A stretch of 64,000 nt of DNA from Cyanobium sp. CZS48M (GCA_030373145.1 JAUCZK010000004.1:1-64000), one strand, 5' to 3'. Counted from the stretch's first letter, positions 28,322-37,452 are shown. Program-made: numbers and translations. Notes: generated from the sequence alone by a model not told the origin.

Positions 28322-28594
28322 ATGCCTGTCTACGAATACAGTTGCGCCAACGGTTGCGAAAACTATGAAGTCTGGCGCAGCATCGATCAGCGCCAGATCA
28401 ACACGAACTGTCCTGCCTGTGAAGCGGAAGGCAAGCGTGTGTTCACTCCGGTGATGTCTCTCACCGGCCCTTTGCGGCTGAAGCAGGAACAATCGGAACC
28501 ACGAATGGTGCGTAAGGAGGTTGCTCAATCGGCGGAGAAGCCCCGGCTGAAGCAGAGCAGCACCCGTCCCTGGATGCTCAATCGAGGCTGCTGA
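28322..28594 (+). CDS. FmdB-family zinc ribbon protein
   Basis: A 90-residue protein starting 'MPVYEYSCANGCENYEVWR', with a second Cys pair 'CPACEAEGKR', forming the zinc ribbon of the FmdB regulatory-protein family. FmdB was first described as a putative regulator of formamidase genes; its action is unproven. ATG 28322 is chosen over 28283, whose extra 13 residues do not fit the family. It is convergent with urtE. Confidence 0.85.
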   Translation: MPVYEYSCANGCENYEVWRSIDQRQINTNCPACEAEGKRVFTPVMSLTGPLRLKQEQSEPRMVRKEVAQSAEKPRLKQSSTRPWMLNRGC

Positions 28595-28621
28595 CACTCA
28601 CGGAAGTGGGAGCTCAGGCCC

Positions 28622-28652
28622 GGGCGTCGACTCCTGCTGGGAGCCAACGCCC
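28622..28652. terminator. Stem-loop between convergent FmdB-like gene and urtE
   Basis: GGGCGT (28622-28627) pairs with ACGCCC (28647-28652), with an inner CTCC/GGAG helix. There is no T-run on either side, so it could slow both polymerases or act with Rho; a bidirectional terminator is an inference. Confidence 0.3.
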
Positions 28653-28664
28653 AAGCGCATTCGA

Positions 28665-29390
28665 TCAGACCGTCAGGAACTCCTTGATCACCTCGTCGGA
28701 GAGCTGATCCGTCTTGCCACTGGCCACAATGCCACCACGCTGCATCGCGTAATAGAAATCGGACTGGCGCACGAAGTGAAGATGTTGCTCCACCAGCAGC
28801 ACGCTGATGCCGGTCTCCTTCATGATCCGCTGAACGGCATGCTCGATGTCGAGGATGATCGAAGGCTGAATCCCTTCGGTCGGTTCATCCAGCAGCAGCA
28901 ATTTCGGCTTGCCCAGCAGAGCTCGGGCGATCGCCAGCTGCTGCTGCTGCCCGCCACTGAGGTCGCCACCCTTGCGCTTGAGGAACTTCTCGAGGATCGG
29001 AAACAGATCGAAGATCAGAGGGTCGATGTGGCGGTTTTTCTCGAGCCCTCCGGGAAGGGCCTCCATGCCCAGCAGGAGATTCTCCTTGACCGACACCTGG
29101 GGAATGATGTCCCTGCCCTGGGAGACATAGCCGATGCCTGCACGGGCTCTCCGGTAGGGAGGCTGGCTGGCAAGTTGACCGCTGCCGTATTCGATGGTGC
29201 CGGAACGCTGCTGCAGCAGGCCGATGATGGTCTTGAGAAACGTGGTCTTGCCGACGCCGTTGCGACCGATCAGACAGACCATTTTCCCTTCATTGATACT
29301 CAGGTCCACGTTGCGGAGAATATGGCTTTCTCCGTAATACACATTCAGACCGTTGACCTGGAGCAGGGGTTTTTCGCTGGTGGTAGTCAT
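28665..29390 (-). CDS. urtE: Urea ABC transporter ATPase UrtE
   Basis: One of two LivF/LivG-type ATPases that power the high-affinity urea transporter. The 241-residue protein has Walker A 'GRNGVGKT' (42-49), signature 'LSGGQQQQLAIARALL' and Walker B 'LLLLDEPTEGIQP'; the 'NVYYGESHILRNVDL' start is typical of UrtE. It is last in the urtABCDE operon, 29 nt after urtD. Confidence 0.95.
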   Translation of the reverse strand: MTTTSEKPLLQVNGLNVYYGESHILRNVDLSINEGKMVCLIGRNGVGKTTFLKTIIGLLQQRSGTIEYGSGQLASQPPYRRARAGIGYVSQGRDIIPQVSVKENLLLGMEALPGGLEKNRHIDPLIFDLFPILEKFLKRKGGDLSGGQQQQLAIARALLGKPKLLLLDEPTEGIQPSIILDIEHAVQRIMKETGISVLLVEQHLHFVRQSDFYYAMQRGGIVASGKTDQLSDEVIKEFLTV

Positions 29391-29419
29391 GGGGGCGGTG
29401 GTTGAAGGGCGGAAAACGG

Positions 29420-30172
29420 TTACTGTTCGGGCGGCCCCAGGTAGACCTCGATGACCCTTGGATCGGCCTTGACCTGGTCGAGCGGACCCTCAGTGAGCAC
29501 CTGCCCCTGGTGCAGAACGGTGACGTCGAAATCGAGATCCCGGATGAATTCCATGTCGTGCTCGATCACCACCACGGTGTGGTCGCCGGCCAGGGACTTG
29601 ATCAGTTCGGCCGTTCGCAGGGTTTCCTCATCGGTGAGACCGGCAACCGGTTCATCCAGGAGCAGCACTTCCGGGGCCTGGGCCACCAGGCAAGCGATGG
29701 CCAGCCACTGCTTCTGGCCATGGGAGAGGGAGCCGGCCTTCACGGTGGCGAAGGGTGCCAGGCCCACATAGTTCATGATGCGATGAACCTCGTCTTTGGC
29801 CGCCTTGGGCAGCCCTGACCCCAGCAGGCTGAAGGCGTTTTTCAGCGGGGAGGCGGCCAGCTCGAGATTGCGAAGCACGGTGAGGTTTTCGAAGACCCTC
29901 GGGGTCTGGAACTTGCGGCCGATCCCCTGACGGGAGATCTTCTGCTCCGAAACACCGAGCAGTGATTGGCCCTTGAAGGTCACCGAGCCCTTGGTGGGTC
30001 GAACCTTGCCGGTGATCACATCCAGAAACGTGGTCTTGCCGGCACCGTTGGGCCCGATGATCGACTTCAGCTCACCCTTGTATAACTTCAGGCTGAGATC
30101 GGTGAGGGCATAGAAGCCATCAAAACTCACGCTGACGTCATTGAGCTCGAGAAGAGGTTCTGACATGGACAT
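29420..30172 (-). CDS. urtD: Urea ABC transporter ATPase UrtD
   Basis: The LivG-like partner ATPase, 250 residues, with Walker A 'GPNGAGKT' (40-47), signature 'LSHGQKQWLAIAC' and Walker B 'VLLLDEPVAGLTDEE'. The His in the signature and the 'HDMEFIRDLDFDVTVLHQG' region fit UrtD. The first codon at 30172 is followed by a second Met two codons on, either of which could be used. Confidence 0.95.
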   Translation of the reverse strand: MSMSEPLLELNDVSVSFDGFYALTDLSLKLYKGELKSIIGPNGAGKTTFLDVITGKVRPTKGSVTFKGQSLLGVSEQKISRQGIGRKFQTPRVFENLTVLRNLELAASPLKNAFSLLGSGLPKAAKDEVHRIMNYVGLAPFATVKAGSLSHGQKQWLAIACLVAQAPEVLLLDEPVAGLTDEETLRTAELIKSLAGDHTVVVIEHDMEFIRDLDFDVTVLHQGQVLTEGPLDQVKADPRVIEVYLGPPEQ

Positions 30173-30234
30173 CGGAAAGGAGCGTATTCGAGAAAGCAGT
30201 CACGAAGAAAAACCTGGCAGCATCGTTGGACTGA

Positions 30235-31341
30235 CTAGTCCACGGGAAGAGCCTCCTCATCGATCCGGGGATAGGTTTTTGCCTTCTTGGCGATGCCGAA
30301 GGCGGCCAGCAGACTCCTGAAGCCGCCGTTGGCGACCCAGCCATAAATCCCATCGGGCATGAGCACCACCACGAAGATGAACAGGGCCCCCTGAACGAAC
30401 AGCCAGGCCTCGGGCAGGGCTTCGCTCACCAGGCTCCGTAGGTAGTTGACCACCGTGGCTCCGATGATGGGACCCACCAGGGTCCCCCTGCCGCCCACGG
30501 CCACCCAGATCACCATCTCGATCGAGAAGGAGATCGACATGTACTGGGGGGAAACGATGCCGGACTGAACGGTGTAGAGCGCGCCGGAGATTCCGCAGAG
30601 AGCTCCCGCCACCAGGAAGACGATGGTCTTGAACGGGACCGGATTGAAACCGGCAAAACGAAATCTTGTCTCATCATCACGGATGGCGATCAGGGCATCA
30701 CCGAAGCGCCCACTGGTGAAGTACCGGCAGATCAGAAAAGCCAGGGGAAGCAGGATCACCGTGAGGCGGTAGAACCACACCTGCATATCAGGGGAACCCA
30801 CCAGTTGGCCGAACAGCTCCGAGGTGCTGGTTTTCAGGCCGTTGGTGCCGTCAAAGAGCTTCTGCTGGCCGTTGAAGAAGTGAAAGAACACCATCAACGC
30901 GGCTTGGGTGATGATGGAGAAATACACTCCCTTGATCCGGTTTCTGAAGATCAACCAACCCACCACACCCGCCACCACAGCTGGGATCACCCAGATGGCG
31001 ATTAACGTGAACGCAGGTGACCAAAAGGGCTTCCAGAAAAAGGGAAGCTCAGCTACTCCGTAGTTCTCGAAAAATTTGGGGATGCCGTTACCACCAGCCA
31101 GGCTCTTGGTATTCAGCATCAGGTACATGGCTACCGCATAGCCACCTAACGAGAAGAAGATCCCCTGACCCAGGCTCAGCAGACCGGTGTATCCCCAGAT
31201 CAGATCGATCGCCAAAGCCGTGATGGCGAGCGCGAAATAGCGACCGAAGAGGTTGAGCCGGAAATCGTCGAGGGCCGCAGGCAGGATGAACAGGGCAACC
31301 GCCAGCAGAATCCAGGGGACAAGTCTTTGGAAGAGTTTCAA
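30235..31341 (-). CDS. urtC: Urea ABC transporter permease UrtC
   Basis: A 368-residue LivM-type permease with about nine to ten membrane helices and family blocks 'DLIWGYTGLLSLGQGIFFSLG' and 'WVAVGGRGTLVGPIIGA'. With UrtB it forms the membrane channel for urea uptake. It lies between urtB (60 nt) and urtD (62 nt) on the same strand. Confidence 0.95.
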   Translation of the reverse strand: MKLFQRLVPWILLAVALFILPAALDDFRLNLFGRYFALAITALAIDLIWGYTGLLSLGQGIFFSLGGYAVAMYLMLNTKSLAGGNGIPKFFENYGVAELPFFWKPFWSPAFTLIAIWVIPAVVAGVVGWLIFRNRIKGVYFSIITQAALMVFFHFFNGQQKLFDGTNGLKTSTSELFGQLVGSPDMQVWFYRLTVILLPLAFLICRYFTSGRFGDALIAIRDDETRFRFAGFNPVPFKTIVFLVAGALCGISGALYTVQSGIVSPQYMSISFSIEMVIWVAVGGRGTLVGPIIGATVVNYLRSLVSEALPEAWLFVQGALFIFVVVLMPDGIYGWVANGGFRSLLAAFGIAKKAKTYPRIDEEALPVD

Positions 31342-31401
31342 GGTAGAGGCCTCCTCGTGGGGAGATGGAACGGGAATCTGCAGCGGGTGTGGATGATCGG
31401 G

Positions 31402-32559
31402 TCAGGCATCGACTGAGCGACCCTTCTGGGGGAACATGCCGTTGGGTCGGAACTGGAGGAAAACGATGATGAAGATGAAGACAAGAACCAGAGACATGCT
31501 CGTGGTCGCGAAGAATTCAGTGACCCCTCGGGCCGCCGCCGGCATATCCGGGAAGATGGTGAGCAAGGTGCCCGAGCCGATCACCGATTGAATGATCCCG
31601 AGCAGAATCGCCGCGATCACGGTGCCGAGCAGGTTGCCCACCCCTCCCAGCACGATCACCATGAAGCAGGACACGATATACGCTGCTCCAAGGTTGGGGC
31701 CCACCGATCCCAGCAGAGTGATGGCGCACCCAGCCACACCGGCCAGTCCGGATCCGATGCCGAAAGTGATGCTGTCCACGCGATCGGTCGGAATTCCGAG
31801 ACAGTTGCTCATCTGACGGTTCTGGGTGACTGCGCGGATCCGCAGACCCCAGACGCTTTTGTTCAGGAACCAGTAGGTGGCTAGAAGCAAAAGGGCCGAC
31901 AGCAGGATGATGAAGATCCTCAGACCGGGAAGTTCGATGGTGCCGATCATCCCCCAGCTTCCCTGAAGCCATTTCGGTGCTGTTACATCGATGTTGCGGG
32001 GACCGAACCAGGCCTTGGAGAGTGGCCGGAACTGATCGAAGAGATTGACGGCAATCAGACCGATGAGAATGGAGAGAGCCCAGCCCAGTCCATTGAGATA
32101 GGTGAAGAAGGGCTTCAGCGAGAACTTGGCGCGCAGTAGCTTAGAAAGTAGGATCCCAGAAGCAACACTAACGATGATGCCAAGCATCATGGCCGTTGAG
32201 ACACTTCGAATCAGCTGGATGAGAATCAGGCTGACACCCCAGGTGGCGAGCAGTGTTTCCAGGGGTCTGCCGTACAGCTGTCGGATCAGCGTTCTCTCCA
32301 GCAGCACCCCGATCAGTCCCGTCACGATGAAGGCGAGCACCAGAGAGATCGGGAAATACAGCTCGAAGATCACACCACCCATGGGTTTCAACGCCGACTG
32401 CACCACGTAGGTGACATAGGCGCCCAGCATCATGAACTCACCATGGGCGAGGTTGATGACCCCCATCAAGCCGAAAACGATGGCCAGACCGGTGGCTGCA
32501 AGCAGCAGAACCGATCCGATGCTGAGGCCATCGAGGATCTGAGAAAAGAAGAGTTCCAA
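31402..32559 (-). CDS. urtB: Urea ABC transporter permease UrtB
   Basis: A 385-residue LivH-type permease: 'QILDGLSIGSVLLLAATGLA', 'INLAHGEFMMLGAYVTY' near the N-terminus and 'VLGGVGNLLGTVIAAILLG' near the C-terminus, with about eight to nine hydrophobic helices. It is separated from urtA by 139 bp containing a strong stem-loop. Confidence 0.95.
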   Translation of the reverse strand: MELFFSQILDGLSIGSVLLLAATGLAIVFGLMGVINLAHGEFMMLGAYVTYVVQSALKPMGGVIFELYFPISLVLAFIVTGLIGVLLERTLIRQLYGRPLETLLATWGVSLILIQLIRSVSTAMMLGIIVSVASGILLSKLLRAKFSLKPFFTYLNGLGWALSILIGLIAVNLFDQFRPLSKAWFGPRNIDVTAPKWLQGSWGMIGTIELPGLRIFIILLSALLLLATYWFLNKSVWGLRIRAVTQNRQMSNCLGIPTDRVDSITFGIGSGLAGVAGCAITLLGSVGPNLGAAYIVSCFMVIVLGGVGNLLGTVIAAILLGIIQSVIGSGTLLTIFPDMPAAARGVTEFFATTSMSLVLVFIFIIVFLQFRPNGMFPQKGRSVDA

Positions 32560-32580
32560 CGGAATGAATGTTGAAAGTTA

Positions 32581-32610
32581 GGTCCAGCATCACTGACGCG
32601 ACGCTGGACC
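32581..32610 (-). terminator. Stem-loop between urtA and urtB
   Basis: GGTCCAGC and GCTGGACC form a perfect 8-bp stem around a 14-nt loop in the 139-bp urtA-urtB gap. Only a short mixed T tract follows on the minus strand, so partial termination or protection of the upstream urtA message is more likely than full termination. Such hairpins often let binding-protein mRNA outnumber permease mRNA. Confidence 0.5.
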
Positions 32611-32698
32611 AAGTGGAACGTGGTGGTATTTCGATCTTGATGGCGGTGATTCCTGGAGGAACCACCGATCCTTTATCGCCTTCCGGGGATGGCTCTGA

Positions 32699-34003
32699 TC
32701 ACATCTTGAACTTGCCGGCATCAGGACGATCCTGGGTCCAGTCGCAGGTGAAGCCCTTGGTTTCAGGCACGAACTGGTTCCAGGGCAGAGGCGGAATGGC
32801 CGTCTTGCTGTCTTCGAGGATCTTGAACTGACCGTTGGCTTCGGCTTCGCCGATCAACACACGCTCGGAGGTGTGGTGGTTGGGGAACATCTCGATCTCG
32901 CCTTGGGGTGCGGCAAACTTGATGCCAATCATGGTCTTGCGGACCTTGTCGAGATCTTCGAAGGTGCCAGCCTTCTCAACACCGTTCTTCCAGAGATACA
33001 CCATGTTGTAGGCCGATTCAGCCGGGTCACCGGTGACCCGATCAGCGCCGTACATGGCCTGGAAGTCGGAGGTGAACTTCTTCGAGGCTGGGGTGTCCAG
33101 GCTCATGAAGAAGTTCCAGGCAGCGTAGGTGCCAGTGGTGTACTCAGGTCCGATCTGGCGAATTTCCTCCTCAGCGATCGAGAAGGACATGATCGGGTAC
33201 TTGGCTGGATCAATGCCTGCGGCTTTGAACTGCTTGAAGAGGGCAACGTTGGAGTCGCCGTTCAAGGTGTTGATGATGATCCCGCCATCGGGGAACGCCT
33301 TCTTGATCTTGGCGATGATGGGTGCCACCTCGGTGTTGCCGAGGGGAATGTAGTCTTCACCCACTGTCTCGCCACCAAGGGCCTTCATCTGCTCCTTGAT
33401 GATGGTGTTGGCCGTCCGGGGGTAAACGTAGTCGGAGCCCACGAGATAAACTTTTTTGCCGAGCTTCTCGCCGTAGGTCTTCATCAGCCAGTCGACAGCT
33501 GGTTCTGCCTGCTGATTGGGAACGGCGCCCGTGTAGAAGATGTTTTTGGAGCACTCCTGCCCTTCATATTGAATGGGGTAGAAGAGCATGTGGTTCTTGG
33601 ATTCGAACACCGGCAGCATGGCTTTGCGGCTGGCGGAGGTCCAGCCGCCGAAAACCACGGCCACCTTGTCGGAGTCGATCAGCTTCTGAGCTTTCTCGGC
33701 GAAGGTGGGCCAATCGGAGGCCCCATCTTCGGCAACGGCGACGATTTTGTACGATTTGCCGTCAACCTTGACGCCGCCGGCGTCGTTGATCTCCTTGATC
33801 GCCATCTCTTCGACCTCTTTGAGGGTCGTTTCCGAGATGGCCATGGTGCCACTCAGAGAGTGAAGAATACCGACCTTCACCTCGCCATCGAACTTGCCGG
33901 CGGAGTCGCCGCCCCCGCCGCCGCCACCGCAGGACACCAGAGTGATGCTGACGGCGGAAGCAGCGAGTCCAGCAAACAGCCGCCGAGAGAGATTCCGAAC
34001 CAT
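32699..34003 (-). CDS. urtA: Urea ABC transporter substrate-binding lipoprotein UrtA
   Basis: A 434-residue periplasmic binding protein. The N-terminus 'MVRNLSRRLFAGLAAS' leads to lipobox 'LVSC', followed by a Gly run. The mature domain shows 'KVGILHSLSGTMAISE', 'VFGGWTSASRKAMLPVFE' and 'YPIQYEGQECSKNIFYTGAVP', the UrtA signatures that distinguish it from leucine-binding proteins. It heads the urtABCDE operon and has a good NtcA-type promoter upstream. Confidence 0.96.
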   Translation of the reverse strand: MVRNLSRRLFAGLAASAVSITLVSCGGGGGGGDSAGKFDGEVKVGILHSLSGTMAISETTLKEVEEMAIKEINDAGGVKVDGKSYKIVAVAEDGASDWPTFAEKAQKLIDSDKVAVVFGGWTSASRKAMLPVFESKNHMLFYPIQYEGQECSKNIFYTGAVPNQQAEPAVDWLMKTYGEKLGKKVYLVGSDYVYPRTANTIIKEQMKALGGETVGEDYIPLGNTEVAPIIAKIKKAFPDGGIIINTLNGDSNVALFKQFKAAGIDPAKYPIMSFSIAEEEIRQIGPEYTTGTYAAWNFFMSLDTPASKKFTSDFQAMYGADRVTGDPAESAYNMVYLWKNGVEKAGTFEDLDKVRKTMIGIKFAAPQGEIEMFPNHHTSERVLIGEAEANGQFKILEDSKTAIPPLPWNQFVPETKGFTCDWTQDRPDAGKFKM

Positions 34004-34052
34004 TGGTGCTTTGTCAAGGTGAAGGTATGCCGCGACGCTGACGGCATCCTGG

Positions 34053-34094
34053 AACCTAGGGACGGTGCCTATGGCGGCAGGTATCGGATCACAC
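34053..34094 (-). promoter_or_regulatory. NtcA-activated-type promoter of urtA
   Basis: Read on the minus strand, GTG-N8-TAC (34094-34081; one mismatch to GTA-N8-TAC, full match to GT-N10-AC) is followed after exactly 22 bp by TAGGTT (34058-34053), matching the TA-N3-T -10 box of NtcA class II promoters. Transcription would begin near 34047, 44 nt before the urtA ATG. NtcA control of urt genes is established in several cyanobacteria; its action here is inferred. Confidence 0.65.
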
Positions 34095-34151
34095 GAAACA
34101 GCTGTTGCTGCTGAGCCTGTGTGGATTTGCTGGCGAGTCCCGTTTTCTCAG

Positions 34152-34760
34152 TCAGGCCTTTGGGCTGGGCAGTTGTTCGCGCAGAAAGGATTCCACCTGC
34201 TCCAGGCCTTCTCCGCTGCGCAGGTTGGTGAAGCACCAGGGGCGGCCTGAGCGCATTCGTTCCGTGTCCCGTTGCATCACCCCTAGATCGGCCCCCACCA
34301 TCGCCGCCAGATCAATCTTGTTGATCACCAGCAGGTCGGAGCGGGTGATGCCTGGGCCCCCCTTCCTGGGGATCTTGTCTCCTGCGGCCACGTCGATCAC
34401 ATAGATGCAGAGGTCAACCAGTTCTGGGCTGAAGCTGGCCGCGAGATTGTCACCACCGCTTTCCACCAGCACCAGATCGAGGTTGGGGAACTGTCTCTCC
34501 AGCTCTTCGACGGCAGCGCGATTGATCGAGCAGTCTTCGCGGATGGCTGTGTGGGGGCAGCCTCCCGTCTCCACGCCGCGGATGCGCTCGGGTTCCAGGG
34601 CTCCGGCGCGGGTCAGGAACTGGGCGTCTTCCTGGGTGTAGATGTCATTGGTGACCACCGCCAGCTCCAGCTCCTGGCGCAGCCGCCGGCAGAGGGCTTC
34701 CACCAGGGCCGTCTTGCCGGACCCCACGGGTCCCGCTACTCCTACGCGCAGTTTGCTCAT
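34152..34760 (-). CDS. ureG: Urease accessory GTPase UreG
   Basis: UreG hydrolyses GTP during nickel delivery to urease. The 202-residue protein has the P-loop 'GPVGSGKT' (10-17), '[15 protein letters not shown]', the metal-binding '[11 protein letters not shown]' (Cys-Pro-His) and '[15 protein letters not shown]'. It is third in the ureEFG run, 21 nt after ureF, and precedes urtA on the same strand. Confidence 0.97.
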   Translation of the reverse strand: MSKLRVGVAGPVGSGKTALVEALCRRLRQELELAVVTNDIYTQEDAQFLTRAGALEPERIRGVETGGCPHTAIREDCSINRAAVEELERQFPNLDLVLVESGGDNLAASFSPELVDLCIYVIDVAAGDKIPRKGGPGITRSDLLVINKIDLAAMVGADLGVMQRDTERMRSGRPWCFTNLRSGEGLEQVESFLREQLPSPKA

Positions 34761-34781
34761 GCTGGTGACCTGTTCTGGTGA

Positions 34782-35495
34782 TCAACTTCGAAACAGCCTG
34801 GAGTACAACTCGGCGTGGTGGAGCTGGCTGAGGCCTGCGCCGATGCCGCCGCTCCATTGCTCGCGGGGATCGGCCATGGCCAGCTCCCTGCTGCGCTCCA
34901 CCAGCAGGGGCGCCAGGGCCAGCTGCAGCCGTTGTCCCTGCGTGGGCCCCAGGGGCACCAGACGCACGGCGGCACTGATCTGGTTGGCGCACCAGCCATA
35001 GAGGTAGGCCTCCACCAGCTGCCCTAGGGGCAGCTCCAGGCACAGCCCCGCCCAGGCCCAGGCCGCCGGCCAGGCCAGCTCAACCGCGGGTTGCAGCGGC
35101 CAGCCCAGCTGGGCCAGAAGCTGCAGCAGGGAGCGTCCCATCTGCCGTTGCTGGGCCCGCAGCTCGGCCGCTTCGCGCTGGGCCAGCAGCCAGCCGTCGA
35201 GATCCACCAAGGCGGCCCTGGCCTGCTGGGCTCTTTCACTTTCGGCGGCGGCTCCCTGTTCCGCTGCGGCCAGGAGCCGGTGCTGACGCAGGGCCTCCTG
35301 CAACGGCCGCAGGGCTGCCGCCTCGATGCCGATGCCGCCGCGCCGTAGCTCGGCTTCGAGCCAGTCCTGAAGGGCCGCTGCCGTGGTGATGGTTCCCGCC
35401 TGCACCAGCACTTCCAACCCCTCCGAGTAGCTGAAGGCCCCCACCGGCAGCGCGGGGCTCACCAGTTGCAGCAGATGCAGCCCGGCAACACTCAT
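34782..35495 (-). CDS. ureF: Urease accessory protein UreF
   Basis: A 237-residue all-helical protein with the UreF N-terminus 'LLQLVSPALPVGAFSYSEGLE' (about 8-28) and the C-terminal 'AAVRLVPLGPTQGQRL' block. UreF bridges UreD and UreG in the activation complex. Its ATG overlaps the end of ureE by 4 nt. Confidence 0.94.
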   Translation of the reverse strand: MSVAGLHLLQLVSPALPVGAFSYSEGLEVLVQAGTITTAAALQDWLEAELRRGGIGIEAAALRPLQEALRQHRLLAAAEQGAAAESERAQQARAALVDLDGWLLAQREAAELRAQQRQMGRSLLQLLAQLGWPLQPAVELAWPAAWAWAGLCLELPLGQLVEAYLYGWCANQISAAVRLVPLGPTQGQRLQLALAPLLVERSRELAMADPREQWSGGIGAGLSQLHHAELYSRLFRS

Positions 35496-36100
35496 TGCGG
35501 CTGGGGGCTCTCGGGCCTGCTGTGGCTTTGGCTGTAGTTGTGGCTTTGGCCGTGGCTGTGGTCGTGGTTGTGGGGCTGCCCTGCCGAGGCGTAGGCCCCA
35601 GGCTCCGGTAGGAACGGCGCCACCTGCCGCTCGATCAGCAATCCCCGTTGGCGCATCAACTCCTCCAGCACGCCATCCTCCAGCAACCGGAGCTCCCCAG
35701 CCCGCAGCTCCAGCGACACATGGCGATTGCCCAGGTGGTAAGCGGCCTGGAGCAACACCAGCGGATCCGGGCTGCGCACCACCAGCAATGGCTCTGGTGC
35801 GGGCTCCACCACCACCAGCACGCTGCTATCGGCCGGCATCAGCCCTTCGCCCGGCTCCAGGGCCGATCCCCGCGGCAGCTGCAGCAACAGCTCGCGGCCG
35901 CAGCAGCTGCGTCGCCGCCCGCGCAGGCTGGTGCGCTCCTGGGCGCTCAAGGGCAGCTGCAGCAGCGGCACGTCAGCCGCCACCCCCCCCAGACCGGGGG
36001 CCTGGCCGCGCAACTCAAGCTGCAGCGGCGGCGCGGCTGGGGCTGAACTTGTGCTCGGGGGCGTGGACACGGGGCCATCAGCCTCAGAACCTGACGCCAC
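35492..36100 (-). CDS. ureE: Urease nickel chaperone UreE
   Basis: About 202 residues from GTG 36100. The central part ('LPLSAQERTSLRGRRRS', 'LLLQLPRGSALEPGEGLMP') and 'AAYHLGNRHVSLEL' match UreE; the C-terminus is a His-rich tail ('HNHDHSHGQSHNYSQSH') suited to nickel storage. The first 30 residues are low-complexity and the true start may be a little downstream. It is divergent from ureD across 109 bp that contain an NtcA-type site. Confidence 0.88.
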   Translation of the reverse strand: MASGSEADGPVSTPPSTSSAPAAPPLQLELRGQAPGLGGVAADVPLLQLPLSAQERTSLRGRRRSCCGRELLLQLPRGSALEPGEGLMPADSSVLVVVEPAPEPLLVVRSPDPLVLLQAAYHLGNRHVSLELRAGELRLLEDGVLEELMRQRGLLIERQVAPFLPEPGAYASAGQPHNHDHSHGQSHNYSQSHSRPESPQPQ

Positions 36101-36126
36101 CCTCCCCAGGTCAGGGGGCGTGCCCT

Positions 36127-36140
36127 GTAGTGATGGCTAC
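36127..36140. promoter_or_regulatory. Consensus NtcA site between ureE and ureD
   Basis: The 14-mer is a perfect GTA-N8-TAC palindrome. For ureD, CAGGAT at 36165-36170 lies 24 bp downstream as a modest -10 box, giving a start near 36175 and a 35-nt leader to ATG 36210. For ureE the spacing to its start is short. A perfect site is expected roughly once per 4 kb by chance, so location between urease operons is the main support. Confidence 0.55.
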
Positions 36141-36209
36141 CAAACCCACCCCGGTGGCCTGGGCCAGGATCCAGCGGATGCTGCCAACACCCCAGGAGCG
36201 CGTCTGCCC

Positions 36210-37097
36210 ATGCTGAGCGCCCCCCCCAAGCCCTGGTGCGCCGAAGCCCAGCTGCGCTTCCATCGAGGGGCGGATCGCGGCACCCAGCACCAGGGCGGCG
36301 CCACGGCCCCCCTCAAGATCCAGCGCGCCTTCGCCCGCGCCGATGGCCGCTGCGAACTGCCATTGCTGCACACCGGCGGTGGCCTGGTGGGGGGCGATGA
36401 GCTGAGCATCGGCGCTGAGCTCGGACCCCACAGTCGCGTGCTGCTCACCAGTGTCGCCGCCCAGAAGGTGTACGGGTCCGTGGGCCGCTCCCGCCTGGCA
36501 CCCGAGGGCAACTGGAGCCGCCAGCGGCTGAGCTTCGAGCTGCAGGCGGGGGCGGATCTGGAATGGCTCCCCCAGGAGGTGGTGGTGTTCGCCGGGGGGC
36601 TGATCGAGCAGAGCTGCCGGGTGGAGCTGGCCGAGGGAGCTAGCTGGCTCGGGGCCGATGTGGTGCGCCTGGGCCGCAGTGCCGACGCCGAAACCCTGGG
36701 GGAGGGCTGCTGGCGCTCGCGCCTGGAGGTGCGCCGCCATGGGCGCTGGAGCGTGGTCGATCAACTGGAGCTGACGGGAGAGACCTTGCGCTCCCCCCAC
36801 GGGCTGGCGGGGATGCCCGTGTTCGGCAGCCTGGTGTGGGCAGCCCCGGCGCTGGTGCCGGAAGCCCTGCTGGAGCTCTGCCGCGCCGATCGGGCCGGGC
36901 TGGAGGGGGAGATGGCCTGCGGCCGGCTGGACCAGGGGCTGGTGGCCCGCTACCGGGGAGGCTCCACCCAGGCAGCCCGCTGGTGGTTCACCCGCATCTG
37001 GGCGCGGATCCGCGCCGAGCGCGGCCTGGCCCCGCCGCAGCTGCCGCGGGTCTGGCCCTTTCAGGAAACGCCCCTGGCGGGCGAACGTTCCTGCTGA
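36210..37097 (+). CDS. ureD: Urease accessory protein UreD
   Basis: The 295-residue protein carries UreD blocks '[18 protein letters not shown]', '[14 protein letters not shown]', '[14 protein letters not shown]' and 'LLELCRADR'. UreD binds apo-urease and recruits UreF/UreG for nickel insertion. ATG 36210 follows an AGGAG at 36194-36198; the longer open frame upstream runs through the divergent ureE and is not similar to UreD. Confidence 0.93.
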   Translation: MLSAPPKPWCAEAQLRFHRGADRGTQHQGGATAPLKIQRAFARADGRCELPLLHTGGGLVGGDELSIGAELGPHSRVLLTSVAAQKVYGSVGRSRLAPEGNWSRQRLSFELQAGADLEWLPQEVVVFAGGLIEQSCRVELAEGASWLGADVVRLGRSADAETLGEGCWRSRLEVRRHGRWSVVDQLELTGETLRSPHGLAGMPVFGSLVWAAPALVPEALLELCRADRAGLEGEMACGRLDQGLVARYRGGSTQAARWWFTRIWARIRAERGLAPPQLPRVWPFQETPLAGERSC

Positions 37098-37149
37098 ACC
37101 TGCCCATCGCCGCCGCCACTGCCAGAGTGCAGCCGGAACGCCATGGCCC

Positions 37150-37452
37150 ATGTATCTCACCCCCCAGGAGAAGGACAAGCTCCTGATCGTCACTGCAGCG
37201 CTTCTGGCGGAGCGCCGGCTGCAGCGGGGCCTCAGGCTCAACCACCCGGAAGCCGTGGCCTGGCTCAGTTTTCTGGTGTTGGAGGGGGCCCGTGATGGCC
37301 GCAGCGTGGCGGATCTGATGGCCGAGGGCACCACCTGGCTCAACCGCGAGCAGGTGATGGAGGGGGTGCCGGAGTTGATCCCCGAGGTGCAGATGGAGGC
37401 CACCTTCCCCGATGGCACCAAGCTCGTCACCCTGCACGATCCGATCCGATGA
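37150..37452 (+). CDS. ureA: Urease gamma subunit
   Basis: A standard 100-residue gamma subunit, '[20 protein letters not shown]' to '[14 protein letters not shown]'. It assembles with beta and alpha chains into the nickel enzyme. It overlaps ureB by 4 nt. Confidence 0.98.
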   Translation: MYLTPQEKDKLLIVTAALLAERRLQRGLRLNHPEAVAWLSFLVLEGARDGRSVADLMAEGTTWLNREQVMEGVPELIPEVQMEATFPDGTKLVTLHDPIR

